From the NCBI RefSeq assembly GCF_018863235.1, contig NZ_JAHKRS010000001.1, forward strand, positions 372,001 to 436,000: a stretch of DNA of 64,000 nucleotides, read 5' to 3'. This document shows positions 31,099-38,847 of the stretch, in pieces (the first letter of the stretch is position 1; the number at the start of each line of letters is the position of its first letter). The position numbers and the translations under genes are program-made. The DNA comes from Pseudomaricurvus albidus. GTDB taxonomy: Bacteria; Pseudomonadota; Gammaproteobacteria; Pseudomonadales; Cellvibrionaceae. The notes below the pieces were generated by a model. It was not told the DNA's origin. It saw nothing but the letters and a program-made list of their open reading frames with translations, and searched no databases.

Positions 31099-32133
31099 AT
31101 GTCACTGGCCACGGTTATCTCCCGCGCCCGCCTGGGAATGGAAGCCCCTCTGGTTTCCGTCGAAGTTCATTTGTCCAACGGCTTGCCATCTCTGTCGATA
31201 GTGGGGATGGCTGAGACAGCGGTTAAGGAATCACGGGATCGGGTGCGCAGCGCGATTCTCAACAGCGAATTTGATTTCCCCGCCCGCCGGATTACCGTCA
31301 ATCTCGCGCCTGCGGACCTGCCCAAGTCCGGTGGACAATTTGATTTGCCCATTGCCCTTGGCATTCTGGCGGCTTCAGGACAAATACCCGATGCGCAGAT
31401 TCAGCAGATGGAGTTTCTCGGCGAGCTGGGACTCAACGGCGAACTGCGCCCGGTTCCCGGCTGCCTGCCCGCCGCCATGGCCTGTGGCAGAGCAGGGCGG
31501 CAACTGCTTTGCCCTCGAGCCAATGCCTCCGAAGCAGCGCTGTGCGATCGGGCACCGGTTCTGTCTGCCAACTCCCTGTTAGAAGTCTGCAGCCATCTGG
31601 CGCAGCAAACTCTACTCAGCCCCACCGCCACACAACCTTTCAGCGTCGACACCAGTGGCCAACTTTATGGCGACTTGAGGGACGTCAAAGGACAGACCCA
31701 GGCCAAACGGGCTTTGGAAATTGCCGCAGCGGGAAAACATCACGCACTGTTGTTCGGCCCACCGGGTACCGGTAAATCCATGCTCGCGTCGCGACTTCCC
31801 GGCCTGATGCCACCACTCACAAAAGACGCCGCTATTGAAGTTGCCTGTATCCAGTCGCTCACCCGACTGTCGCGACCGGCCGATGAAACCCCGGGTTACC
31901 CGCAACGACCGTTTGCAGCTCCCCATCACACCGCGTCGGCCGCGGCACTGGTGGGGGGTGGCTCAAACCCGAAGCCGGGAGAGATTTCCCTGGCGCACCA
32001 CGGCGTGCTGTTTCTCGATGAATTGCCGGAATTTCAACGACAAGTTCTGGAAGTGCTGCGTGAACCCCTGGAGTGCGGCGCCATTCGAATCTCACGCGCA
32101 ACCGCGCAGGTGGAGTTTCCCGCGCGCTTTCAA
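31099..32133 (+). pseudogene. comM: comM (yifB), 5' fragment, interrupted by mobile element
   Basis: First 345 codons of the Mg-chelatase-like AAA+ helicase ComM, which drives branch migration during natural transformation. Present are [20 protein letters not shown], the Lon-like fold ([20 protein letters not shown]), Walker [17 protein letters not shown] and Walker [12 protein letters not shown]. The frame breaks off after VEFPARFQ, exactly before the expected LVAAMNPCPCG, and reads KQYQ-stop (32148) into the element. The rest of the gene resumes at 38848. The start with AGGGAA upstream matches E. coli YifB. The protein lacks its sensor/C-terminal part, so it is probably inactive. Confidence 0.95.
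32128..32133 (+). repeat. Left junction (attL) core TTTCAA
   Basis: Host comM sequence CGCGCGC runs into TTTCAA and then AT-rich element sequence AAACAATATC. The same hexamer is present at the right junction (38842-38847). The true crossover could be any dinucleotide within it. Confidence 0.8.
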
Positions 32134-32147
32134 AAACAATATCAGTA

Positions 32148-32157
32148 ATGATGAATA
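32148..32157 (+). repeat. Left inverted arm of the putative att site
   Basis: ATGATGAATA, the exact inverse of TATTCATCAT at 38820-38829. When the element ends are joined, the two arms are 32 bases apart and symmetric about the TTTCAA core. Confidence 0.65.
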
Positions 32158-32207
32158 ACTTATCTTCCTCCTCAAAAACGAGACTTACTAAACACAAGGC
32201 TAGCAAT

Positions 32208-32456
32208 ATGACAAACACACCATTCTTAACTCATCACGGTATTTCGATTTACAAGAAAGAGTCCAATAACGGGGCGACTAGTTACTATGTAGAAGGATTC
32301 GAAGAGCATTCTTCTGATCTTCATGAAGCCTTGGATGTAGCTCGTGGTATTGCCGTCTTCAAGATGGGGCTTTTCGATATAGGCTCAAATGATAAGAGAC
32401 CCAAGCTGGAGCTAGTTAAACCAGATCATAGACATAAGAAAATCAAAGGAAATTAG
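32208..32456 (+). CDS. Small unknown protein of the element
   Basis: 82 aa (MTNTPFLTHHGISIYKKES...), acidic to basic, ends in a Lys-rich tail (DHRHKKIKGN). No family recognised. The start at 32208 follows AAGG; in-frame ATG codons at 32148 and 32151 would add about 20 residues. The sequence pattern (Y-V-E-G-F-E, then DLHEALDVARGIAVF) suggests a small alpha/beta fold. It is the first gene at the left end of the element. Confidence 0.55.
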   Translation: MTNTPFLTHHGISIYKKESNNGATSYYVEGFEEHSSDLHEALDVARGIAVFKMGLFDIGSNDKRPKLELVKPDHRHKKIKGN

Positions 32457-32647
32457 CCCATATACGCCCACCCAGTAGGTAGGCATAGGATTGGCGCTGA
32501 ACGTCAAAATATCGTTACTCTAGGCCATTTAAAACGCATCGAGGAGGGAGAGCTGCTGAACACACTACTTTTCAACTGGGGCCCCAAATGCGTTATGTTT
32601 CTAAAATATTTGGGGAAAGGCCAGTTGAAAGCCTTTATCGTTGGTTA

Positions 32648-32869
32648 TTATCTTTTAACTTTCCTTCCGGCTTCTGACATAAATTCGGCAAACCGTCCCC
32701 ACCCTAAGCGAAACTTATTTACTGAATTTCCCGCAGGCAACCATTCAATATTGCCCTTACTAATTAAAACAGTACCTAACTTCTTGCCGTTCTTTTTAAT
32801 TATAACTTCCATGTCTGAGTTTTTAATTTCGAGTTCGCCAGACATTTTCACTCTTACTTCATTTGCCAT
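32648..32869 (-). CDS. Small unknown basic protein of the element
   Basis: 73 aa (start MANEVRVKMSGELEIKNSD), Lys-rich, predicted mainly beta with a basic C-terminus (EAGRKVKR). AAAAGGAAC lies 7-11 bases before the ATG. The longer frame to 32917 overlaps the recombinase gene stop and lacks a ribosome site. It resembles small, probably nucleic-acid-binding proteins of unknown function. It lies 44 bp downstream of the resolvase-type gene, likely in one operon. Confidence 0.6.
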   Translation of the reverse strand: MANEVRVKMSGELEIKNSDMEVIIKKNGKKLGTVLISKGNIEWLPAGNSVNKFRLGWGRFAEFMSEAGRKVKR

Positions 32870-32913
32870 ATGACAGTTCCTTTTGCCTTTCATTAAAAAA
32901 AACGCTAAGCATC

Positions 32914-33480
32914 TCACATCGTGACTTGTTTGGCTCTCTGAACAGTAGAAAGGCTCACTCCCAGCTTCTCAGCCACCTTTCGCATAGACAAGCCGGTATC
33001 CAGCTCAGCAAGGATGGAAGCTTTATCAATTGATGGCTTACGACCTTTGTATATACCTTTGGCTTTAGCCTTTGCTATACCCTCTGCTTGCCGCTCCCTA
33101 ATCATTGATCTTTCAAACTCAGCAACAGCACCAAGTATATTGAGCATCAAATCAGCGGTCTTAGAACCATTCTCACCAGCTTTGAAGTGCAAACCTTCTT
33201 TGTGAAACTGAACATTGACCCCTTCATTATTCCAGCCACTCACAAGCGCCTTTAAATCGCCCAGATCACGCGCTAGACGGTCAATAGAGTGAATGTGGAT
33301 GGTATCGCCCTCCCTCACATACTCTTTCATAGCCTCAAGCTGAGGGCGCTTAACTGAGCCCCCAGAACATTTATCCTCAAATACCTTAGAAAAATTGACA
33401 CCTGTATCTTTTAACTGACGTTCTGTATTCTGTTCAACAGTAGAAACTCTGATATACGCAACATGAGTCATTTTCAGCAC
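32914..33480 (-). CDS. Resolvase/invertase-type small serine recombinase
   Basis: 188 aa. The catalytic domain has the nucleophile Ser in VAYIRVSTVEQN (Ser13), the conserved EDKCSGGSVKRPQL and Arg residues in HSIDRLARD, and the E-helix ending FERSMIRERQAEG. It ends in a HTH_7 DNA-binding domain (GLSMRKVAEKLGVSLSTVQ). This class resolves cointegrates or multimers, or inverts DNA. A second ATG 3 codons in (33471) is possible. Repeated TGTATTC motifs lie just upstream and could be its site. Confidence 0.92.
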   Translation of the reverse strand: MLKMTHVAYIRVSTVEQNTERQLKDTGVNFSKVFEDKCSGGSVKRPQLEAMKEYVREGDTIHIHSIDRLARDLGDLKALVSGWNNEGVNVQFHKEGLHFKAGENGSKTADLMLNILGAVAEFERSMIRERQAEGIAKAKAKGIYKGRKPSIDKASILAELDTGLSMRKVAEKLGVSLSTVQRAKQVTM

Positions 33481-33482
33481 CT

Positions 33483-33575
33483 TGTATTCATTTGGGTCTA
33501 GATGCTGAAACTTTATATGTATTCATAATTAATATCAACCCTATTGAATACATTATGGGGGTGTTTTTGTATTCC
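33483..33575. promoter_or_regulatory. Cluster of TGTATTC motifs (possible resolution site/operator)
   Basis: TGTATTCAT at 33483-33491 and 33518-33526, the inverse TGAATACA at 33545-33552, and TGTATTCC at 33568-33575. The second and third form an inverted repeat ATGTATTCA / TGAATACAT. The cluster lies in the divergent gap between the small recombinase gene and the exported-protein gene, the place where res sites of small serine recombinases usually are. Confidence 0.5.
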
Positions 33576-33644
33576 TGTAATTGTGTTCGTTATGGTGTAC
33601 TCAAAAGAATTAATTTTGTCCCGCCAAAGAAGAATGGAATCTCA

Positions 33645-34982
33645 ATGACCTATTTCAAAGCCCTGCTATTCACGCTCACAATTGCACTCTTTCCATCCAC
33701 CTCCTCAGCATTCAATGCTTGGGCAGATGAAGATTGTAGAAAAACAGATGGCAGAATCACTGGCATTAAAGGGCTACTGTCAGATCGCGGAAAATACGGT
33801 AGAAAAATTAATAATATTGAAAAAAGAATGAAAGGTGATGCGGTTCTTGGAATAGCACCAGAGACGCCATCCCCAGAGGATCTACGAGAAGCGACACTGA
33901 TAATAGACTTTCTAGAGAGTCAGCGAGAATACATAACCAACAACTACCATGAAAAGTGTAAAAAGCTATACAGCGCCTCTGATAAGAACTACGGTTACGA
34001 ACCAGTTAAAGAGTCAATCCCCAAAGCTATTAATCTAATGAAGGCATGGGTGGATAGCGCAGACTCAGTAGCCACAAATCAGCAAAAGCTAGATGCTGCA
34101 TTACCGATATTTACTCAGAAAGATAAGGATAAATATTCCACTCTATTCGAAGAACTAGGCTACGCCATAAATGCATTGGATATTAATAACCACGAGTTGA
34201 TTGAGATAAGCCAGACACCATTTCACAAGAATCCAGATAAAGGATGGAAACAAGATCTATTTGTCAAAATGGCAAACAGCAGATTATCAAACATAGACTT
34301 TATTTCTGCTTTCCATAAGCTAGCGTCGACACAAGAAGCGCAGAATAAATACCGTGGTTCGTGTGAAATGAATCGCTTTGACTTTTATTGTAAATCTTAT
34401 GAATGGGCGACCCAAATATATATTACATGGGCGAATAAGGTACTCGAAAGAGACTATAAAAGCATCGTTGATATCCCTGGGCCGCAACAAGTTCTAGATA
34501 CTCGTCAAAAACTAGTTGATGAGGCCATCAATGCTGAAGCAGCAAGATATGCAGCTGAACAACAACAAGCCCTTCAAGAATATAACGAATATAAAAAGGC
34601 CGATTTACAAGAGGCTGATAGAGCTGCGGCTGAAGCAGGTATAGATAATATGTTTGTTCGCAAAGTAACTTTTAGGGAGCTGGTTGACGCTGTTGTAGCT
34701 AGAACTATTGACAATGGAGACATTGGCAAAGGTGTTGTTATTGTACACAACGATGACACCTATCAGGTAGCTCAGGTAATAGATTCTTTTGCATTATTAC
34801 TAGATTCGAGTGAAACTCTAGAAAAGCTTCCCGTACAGGTAATACTAAAACGTGACTCATATGTACTAGAAGGCGACCAAGCTGGCAAGATAGGTCAAGT
34901 ATTTAAGTACCTAGGAATAGGCTCATACACAAACTCTCTCGGTGCCAAAAAGCAAACCGTAGCTCTTGAGCTGATAAAATAG
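33645..34982 (+). CDS. Exported protein of unknown function (element cargo)
   Basis: 445 aa. A clear signal peptide (LLFTLTIALFPSTSSA) is cleaved before FNAWADEDC. The mature protein is charged and largely helical. It has four Cys in the helical part (DEDC, HEKC, GSCEMNR, FYCKSY) that could form disulfides, an Ala/Glu-rich coiled coil near residues 285-325 (AARYAAEQQQALQEYNEY) and a beta-rich C-terminal domain from about 335 (RELVDAVVARTIDNGDIG onward). The frame could start at 33492, but the start at 33645 gives the signal peptide and has GGA upstream. No family recognised. It is the largest cargo gene. Confidence 0.7.
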   Translation: MTYFKALLFTLTIALFPSTSSAFNAWADEDCRKTDGRITGIKGLLSDRGKYGRKINNIEKRMKGDAVLGIAPETPSPEDLREATLIIDFLESQREYITNNYHEKCKKLYSASDKNYGYEPVKESIPKAINLMKAWVDSADSVATNQQKLDAALPIFTQKDKDKYSTLFEELGYAINALDINNHELIEISQTPFHKNPDKGWKQDLFVKMANSRLSNIDFISAFHKLASTQEAQNKYRGSCEMNRFDFYCKSYEWATQIYITWANKVLERDYKSIVDIPGPQQVLDTRQKLVDEAINAEAARYAAEQQQALQEYNEYKKADLQEADRAAAEAGIDNMFVRKVTFRELVDAVVARTIDNGDIGKGVVIVHNDDTYQVAQVIDSFALLLDSSETLEKLPVQVILKRDSYVLEGDQAGKIGQVFKYLGIGSYTNSLGAKKQTVALELIK

Positions 34983-35072
34983 CATGCCGCCATTAAGCTT
35001 CGATTAAAAATAGGGGAGTCTTAACGTCATTCTGGCAAGGTCTCCCTATCTACACGTCTTATTTTAATGCTT

Positions 35073-35573
35073 TCAGCGCTCAAATATTTTAGATGGAAAA
35101 TCGGCTCTAGAAACAATTAGCTGCTCACCAGCATAAAAACCTTTATGCCCAGCTGCATGTACATATGCTCGAAAGCTTTTCCTTTTTTCTAGCTGCGCCA
35201 ATATGACATATTGATCTTGAGTAGATTTAGAGGATCTATTTCTGAATTGGATCAGATCTTTTAACTCCTTAAAAGATAAGCAACATATTTCAGAGTCTTC
35301 CACACAGATTAGAGCAATATAAAAAGCGCCATACTTTTGCATGGTCTCCTTGAATGAATCAAATTGATCAGTAGTGAAATTAAATTGATACTCGTTATAT
35401 GAATTTTTACTAGATGCGTACTTGCAAAAAAGAGGGGTTTTATCATTAATAAGGAATGAATTGCCACGTGGACTTTCTTTCAGTTGAAGAGCATTAATTG
35501 CCGTAAACTTATCATGCTCTGCAATTTGCATAACAGCAGCGCCAACATAGAGCTGCTCCTTTGTTATCTTCAC
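35073..35573 (-). CDS. Unknown 166-aa protein of the element
   Basis: 166 aa, soluble, starting MKITKEQLYVGAAVMQIAEH. I recall similar uncharacterised proteins from mobile elements but no function. It has an alpha/beta look with a Cys-rich strand (YIALICVEDSEICCLSFKEL) and a basic C-terminal third (KRKSFRAYVHAAGHKG). It reads on the same strand as, and downstream of, the Gp2-like gene, separated by about 80 bp containing a poly-G run. Confidence 0.6.
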   Translation of the reverse strand: MKITKEQLYVGAAVMQIAEHDKFTAINALQLKESPRGNSFLINDKTPLFCKYASSKNSYNEYQFNFTTDQFDSFKETMQKYGAFYIALICVEDSEICCLSFKELKDLIQFRNRSSKSTQDQYVILAQLEKRKSFRAYVHAAGHKGFYAGEQLIVSRADFPSKIFER

Positions 35574-35643
35574 TTATGTATCCTTATATATTCTTGTGAC
35601 GCTACAATCAGGTTGACGCCTGTTAATACTATATTTTTAAAAT

Positions 35644-35654
35644 GGGGGGGGGGG
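35644..35654 (+). repeat. Poly-G tract (11 G)
   Basis: Eleven G in a row, three bases after the stop codon of the Gp2-like gene, in an otherwise AT-rich element. Such tracts are prone to slippage. Confidence 0.9.
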
Positions 35655-35656
35655 AA

Positions 35657-36694
35657 TTACGCCGATAAGGTTAATTCTTTAAATCGCTCTCTAATGAAAT
35701 CACCTCTGCTACTCCATTCTTCAAAATCTATTTCTCCTTTATCCAATAGCCTATCTATTTCATCAAGAGCTGCATCACATTCTCTACACCTTTCGTCATA
35801 ATTCGCACCGTTGTCTATATGCTCTTGATAAGCCCTTAAATTAGCCTCAGAGAATGGAATCGGCTCAACAGGCTCTTTCAGCCATTCATTTATATCTTTT
35901 AAATTTGAGGTTATTTCCTCTTCTCTGCCTTTCTTATCAGTTGGGTATGAAAGTTTTAAGTTTGATGAGGCAAACGTGGGCTTCCCTTTGGAGGCTTCTG
36001 TTCTTACTTTTGAGAACACCTTAGCCAGATATGACAGTGCATAGAATGCTTCATCAATTACACCCCCAAGCACCATGCCCTTATTTATTTTCCTAGCTAA
36101 CATTGCATTGCGATTAATAAATACATCGTTTTCATCTTTTTTAGAGCCGTTAGCTATTTGCTTCTGCTCTGTTAAACGTCGCTCTAGAGAAAAAGAATCA
36201 CGCTTAAGATAAAACCAGCCCGCCATGTTGTTTCTCTCGCAAAAGCCACCTGCCTTCTCTTGCCACACTTCGATAATATCCCAAGACATTCTTTCAGACT
36301 GAGTGTACGGCTGCATATTTTCGCTACATTTAACAGCAAACCACCAATGCCAATGCCAGCCATCGTTATAATCATTTCTCCCTACTTCTCTTGTCCAGCA
36401 GAAAGCTACTTTAGATTTATACTTGCTTTCTAGCTTTCTAGCTATCGATTTGCGAAAGCTAGGGATATTAATTTCAGCCGGAGCTAAACCCCCACTAGCT
36501 GCTGGATGCAAATCAACTCTGACCACAACCACTCGGCTATATCTCGCACATAGCAAGCTCAATTCCCTATAGGAGTTATCCAGCACTTTTAAATAAGTTG
36601 GATGTTCAGATCCTGCCATTATTGGCAATCCCATATAATGACTCTCAGTGGTTGTTTTCTGGTGTTTGATATTATTGATAATAGGTTTATTCAT
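35657..36694 (-). CDS. YagK/YfjJ (inovirus Gp2-like) replication-type protein
   Basis: 345 aa. The N-terminal half has the family strand VVVVRVDLHP (about 55-64), the motif GWHWHWWFAV with His-Trp-His (His114, His116), and downstream YALSYLAKVFSK with Tyr222-x-x-Lys225. These match, in order, motif 1, the HUH metal motif and the YxxK nucleophile motif of rolling-circle replication proteins. The family is usually annotated as inovirus Gp2 or prophage YagK/YfjJ. The C-terminus is an acidic helical tail. It is upstream of, and on the same strand as, the 166-aa gene. It suggests that the excised element can replicate, or that it initiates strand transfer. Confidence 0.8.
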   Translation of the reverse strand: MNKPIINNIKHQKTTTESHYMGLPIMAGSEHPTYLKVLDNSYRELSLLCARYSRVVVVRVDLHPAASGGLAPAEINIPSFRKSIARKLESKYKSKVAFCWTREVGRNDYNDGWHWHWWFAVKCSENMQPYTQSERMSWDIIEVWQEKAGGFCERNNMAGWFYLKRDSFSLERRLTEQKQIANGSKKDENDVFINRNAMLARKINKGMVLGGVIDEAFYALSYLAKVFSKVRTEASKGKPTFASSNLKLSYPTDKKGREEEITSNLKDINEWLKEPVEPIPFSEANLRAYQEHIDNGANYDERCRECDAALDEIDRLLDKGEIDFEEWSSRGDFIRERFKELTLSA

Positions 36695-37013
36695 GAGTCT
36701 CTATATAGAATTAATAGGTAATATTTAATAGTAATTATTAGATATAACTTACAGGCAAATTTAGGACTAATTAAGATCACTAAACCCCTATATTTGCTGT
36801 CTTAGGAATTTATTCTAACACCCTATTATTCTGGACACTTGTTTAACCCCTCCTAAAGCCTCGCGTAACGCCCCTCAGCCAACTTTAAATTAAGGGAGGC
36901 TAGGCCGTGGAGATCCGGCAGTCACGCTCAGATCGCCTGTTATTTGGCCTGAGAGCTATTCTGGATATAGAGAGAGGGGTTTGTTAAACAAAACACACCA
37001 ACGATGTTAGTTT
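36695..37013. other. Non-coding region of the element (possible origin)
   Basis: 319 bp between the Gp2-like gene and the large recombinase gene. The part near 36841-36960 is unusually GC-rich for the element and holds CTCAG...CTGAG with inner GCC/GGC (36927-36953), a candidate hairpin, plus CCTCC/GGAGG blocks. Location next to the replication-type gene would suit a double-strand origin. This is inference only. Confidence 0.3.
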
Positions 37014-38801
37014 TCAAGGTGTAATCACTTCCCCAGGAAACTGATCTATAAACTCTTCGATACTCAGATTATCAGCACCTTCTACGCTGCTTAATCGCTC
37101 CAATAACTCAACGGCTAATGCCTTATCGTACTCTCTGCCATGATTAAGCTCTTCAGAAAACGATCCTTTTCGCTCTAACAACTCTTGTATGAGTTCTTTC
37201 TCGGTCTCTGCTTCTAATGTTGTCCCATATTTGTTGATGGCGACAAACAGGGAGGATTTACTCTTGTATTCTTTATTTTCCCCCCACCTAAAATCTGTTA
37301 CATCTTGCAGTATGTAGCATTTATGAGCTGTCGAATGGCGCAACAGAGTTAAAGTTGATTTCATATCACAAACGCCCTCAGAGGATTCAACTTCCTCTAA
37401 ACTCACATGACTCTCTCTACCATTAACAAAAACTTTATACCCGATCTTTTGCAATATATCCCGCATATATATTGGATCTAATTGAGCCTCAAGCTCCATC
37501 CTATACCGGCTTTGCATTGATTCGGCAGTAAGGATAGTCGGTGACTGTGTATCTAGCTGCTCTTTAAGAACAGAGATTTTTTTACCTAACTGCTCATACT
37601 TGCTAGTTAACTCTGCGCTCTGCTCTTTGAGACTGGGATTATTTGGCTGCTCAATGAGGAGCCTAGTTGAATTATCCAAAAGCTGTTTGGTTTCATTTTG
37701 TTGGTTGACTAAAACGTCAAGCTCTTTCAAAGCTTCTTTACTCACAGTATCAATAGCAGCCGTTGATAAATGATGTGAATAGGTAGTTGAGCATAAGTAT
37801 TCCAAGGCTTGATATGGCCAAGTTGTATTATTGCCGCATGACTCGCCACCTTTCTTTAAGTACGTTGAGCAGTTTGCATAAACAATATACTCGCCTTTAT
37901 ACAACTTCCTTCTAAAATAAAATCTTGCCCCACACCTTTGACAAAACACCAGCCCTGATATGCTATATACCTCTTCTGGCGACATAGTTTTAGAACGGCG
38001 CTTTAATTCAGCTTGCAACTTATAATATGTATCCAATGAAATTAAAGGTTCAAATACACCATCTATTGGGCTTCCTTTGTTTTTCCATTGGCCTATGAGC
38101 GCCGGATTATTGAACCAACGCTTTATTGTCCTTTCTCCGACCTCGCTGATCGCTGGGTAATCATCTTTCAAGGCTTTAATTATCTTCCTAAGCCCATATC
38201 CTTTGAGATATAGCTGTATACAAGCTCGTAACATTTCTGATTTTTGGGGAATTAACTTACCGCTGGTTGTCAGCCACATAGGTGTATTTAACGCTATGCT
38301 CTCCCCCTTAACGGCTTTTAATCTCTTTCTTTCATAGGCAGCAGCAATTCTACGACTCAATGCAGCAGTGTAGTCATGTGCCTGCTGTATTTTGCCTACC
38401 AAAATGAATATCGAGGAAGAATTGTTGTTCAGTGTTTCTAAAGAATATGTCTGATTATCCTCTAGAGTGACTATTGAAACCTCAGCATTAACAATATCAG
38501 TGATTATTTGTAGCATCTCTACCTGACTAAGCCGCCCTAGCCGGTCGATAGATTCTACAATGATGTAATCGCCCCCCTTGATCAAACCTTGATCAATAGC
38601 TTCAAGTATTCGACCCAAGCCATGTTTAAGATGAACTCCTTTGGATGCAGATTTGGCTATATCTTGCTCAGAAAGAGAAGATAGAGTGAAAGTTGGGTGA
38701 TCGTTTAACCACGACTCACGCATCGCTAATTGACGCGCAATCGAGCTACCTTTTTCCTGAATTTTGGCAGAAAAACGAATGTATGAGATTGCCTGAGGCA
38801 T
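37014..38801 (-). CDS. Large serine recombinase (integrase)
   Basis: 595 aa. N-terminal resolvase domain with nucleophile Ser11 in SYIRFSAKIQEKG and Arg in VESIDRLGRLS; recombinase domain (about 180-270, including RTIKRWFNNPALIGQWK); zinc ribbon with Cys287, Cys290, Cys311 and Cys322 (FCQRCG, ANCS, SCGNN); coiled coil about 345-430; and a long C-terminal extension. It integrates and excises DNA between short att sites without host factors. The gene starts 40 bp inside the right junction, transcribed away from it, as is typical for integrases next to their att site. Probably responsible for insertion into comM. Confidence 0.93.
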   Translation of the reverse strand: MPQAISYIRFSAKIQEKGSSIARQLAMRESWLNDHPTFTLSSLSEQDIAKSASKGVHLKHGLGRILEAIDQGLIKGGDYIIVESIDRLGRLSQVEMLQIITDIVNAEVSIVTLEDNQTYSLETLNNNSSSIFILVGKIQQAHDYTAALSRRIAAAYERKRLKAVKGESIALNTPMWLTTSGKLIPQKSEMLRACIQLYLKGYGLRKIIKALKDDYPAISEVGERTIKRWFNNPALIGQWKNKGSPIDGVFEPLISLDTYYKLQAELKRRSKTMSPEEVYSISGLVFCQRCGARFYFRRKLYKGEYIVYANCSTYLKKGGESCGNNTTWPYQALEYLCSTTYSHHLSTAAIDTVSKEALKELDVLVNQQNETKQLLDNSTRLLIEQPNNPSLKEQSAELTSKYEQLGKKISVLKEQLDTQSPTILTAESMQSRYRMELEAQLDPIYMRDILQKIGYKVFVNGRESHVSLEEVESSEGVCDMKSTLTLLRHSTAHKCYILQDVTDFRWGENKEYKSKSSLFVAINKYGTTLEAETEKELIQELLERKGSFSEELNHGREYDKALAVELLERLSSVEGADNLSIEEFIDQFPGEVITP

Positions 38802-38819
38802 AGATTGTATACTCTAAAA

Positions 38820-38829
38820 TATTCATCAT
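38820..38829 (+). repeat. Right inverted arm of the putative att site
   Basis: TATTCATCAT, inverse of 32148-32157; it lies 12 bases from the right TTTCAA. Confidence 0.65.
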
Positions 38830-38841
38830 AGTCTACCATTA

Positions 38842-38847
38842 TTTCAA
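38842..38847 (+). repeat. Right junction (attR) core TTTCAA
   Basis: Element sequence GTCTACCATTA runs into TTTCAA, then comM resumes with TTAATTGCCGCCATGAATCC, coding L-I-A-A-M-N-P in the frame of the 5' fragment. Confidence 0.8.

Larger units (their letters stand above)
32134..38847. mobile_element. Serine-integrase element inserted in comM (about 6.7 kb)
   Basis: AT-rich segment between the two comM halves, flanked by TTTCAA. It carries on the plus strand a small unknown gene and an exported protein gene. On the minus strand it carries a 73-aa protein, a resolvase-type recombinase, a 166-aa protein, a YagK/YfjJ (Gp2-like) protein and a large serine recombinase adjacent to the right end. 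There are no transposase, conjugation or phage structural genes. The end positions are set by reconstruction of the comM reading frame. Inverted arms ATGATGAATA (32148-32157) and TATTCATCAT (38820-38829) lie just inside the ends. Confidence 0.9.

Noticed and set aside
32128-32157. comM break as a simple frameshift or sequencing error
   Set aside because: More than 6 kb with its own genes lies between the halves, and the junction repeat allows exact rejoining.
32595-32873. 92-codon plus-strand frame in the element
   Set aside because: Opposite to the 73-aa minus-strand gene, which has a good ribosome site and a more protein-like sequence.
32134-38847. Element as a Tn7/AbaR-like transposon
   Set aside because: No TniA/TniB/TniQ or Tns genes and no 5-bp target duplication; serine recombinases instead.
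32134-38847. Element as an inovirus prophage
   Set aside because: Gp2-like protein is present, but no Zot-type ATPase, coat or adsorption protein genes are seen.
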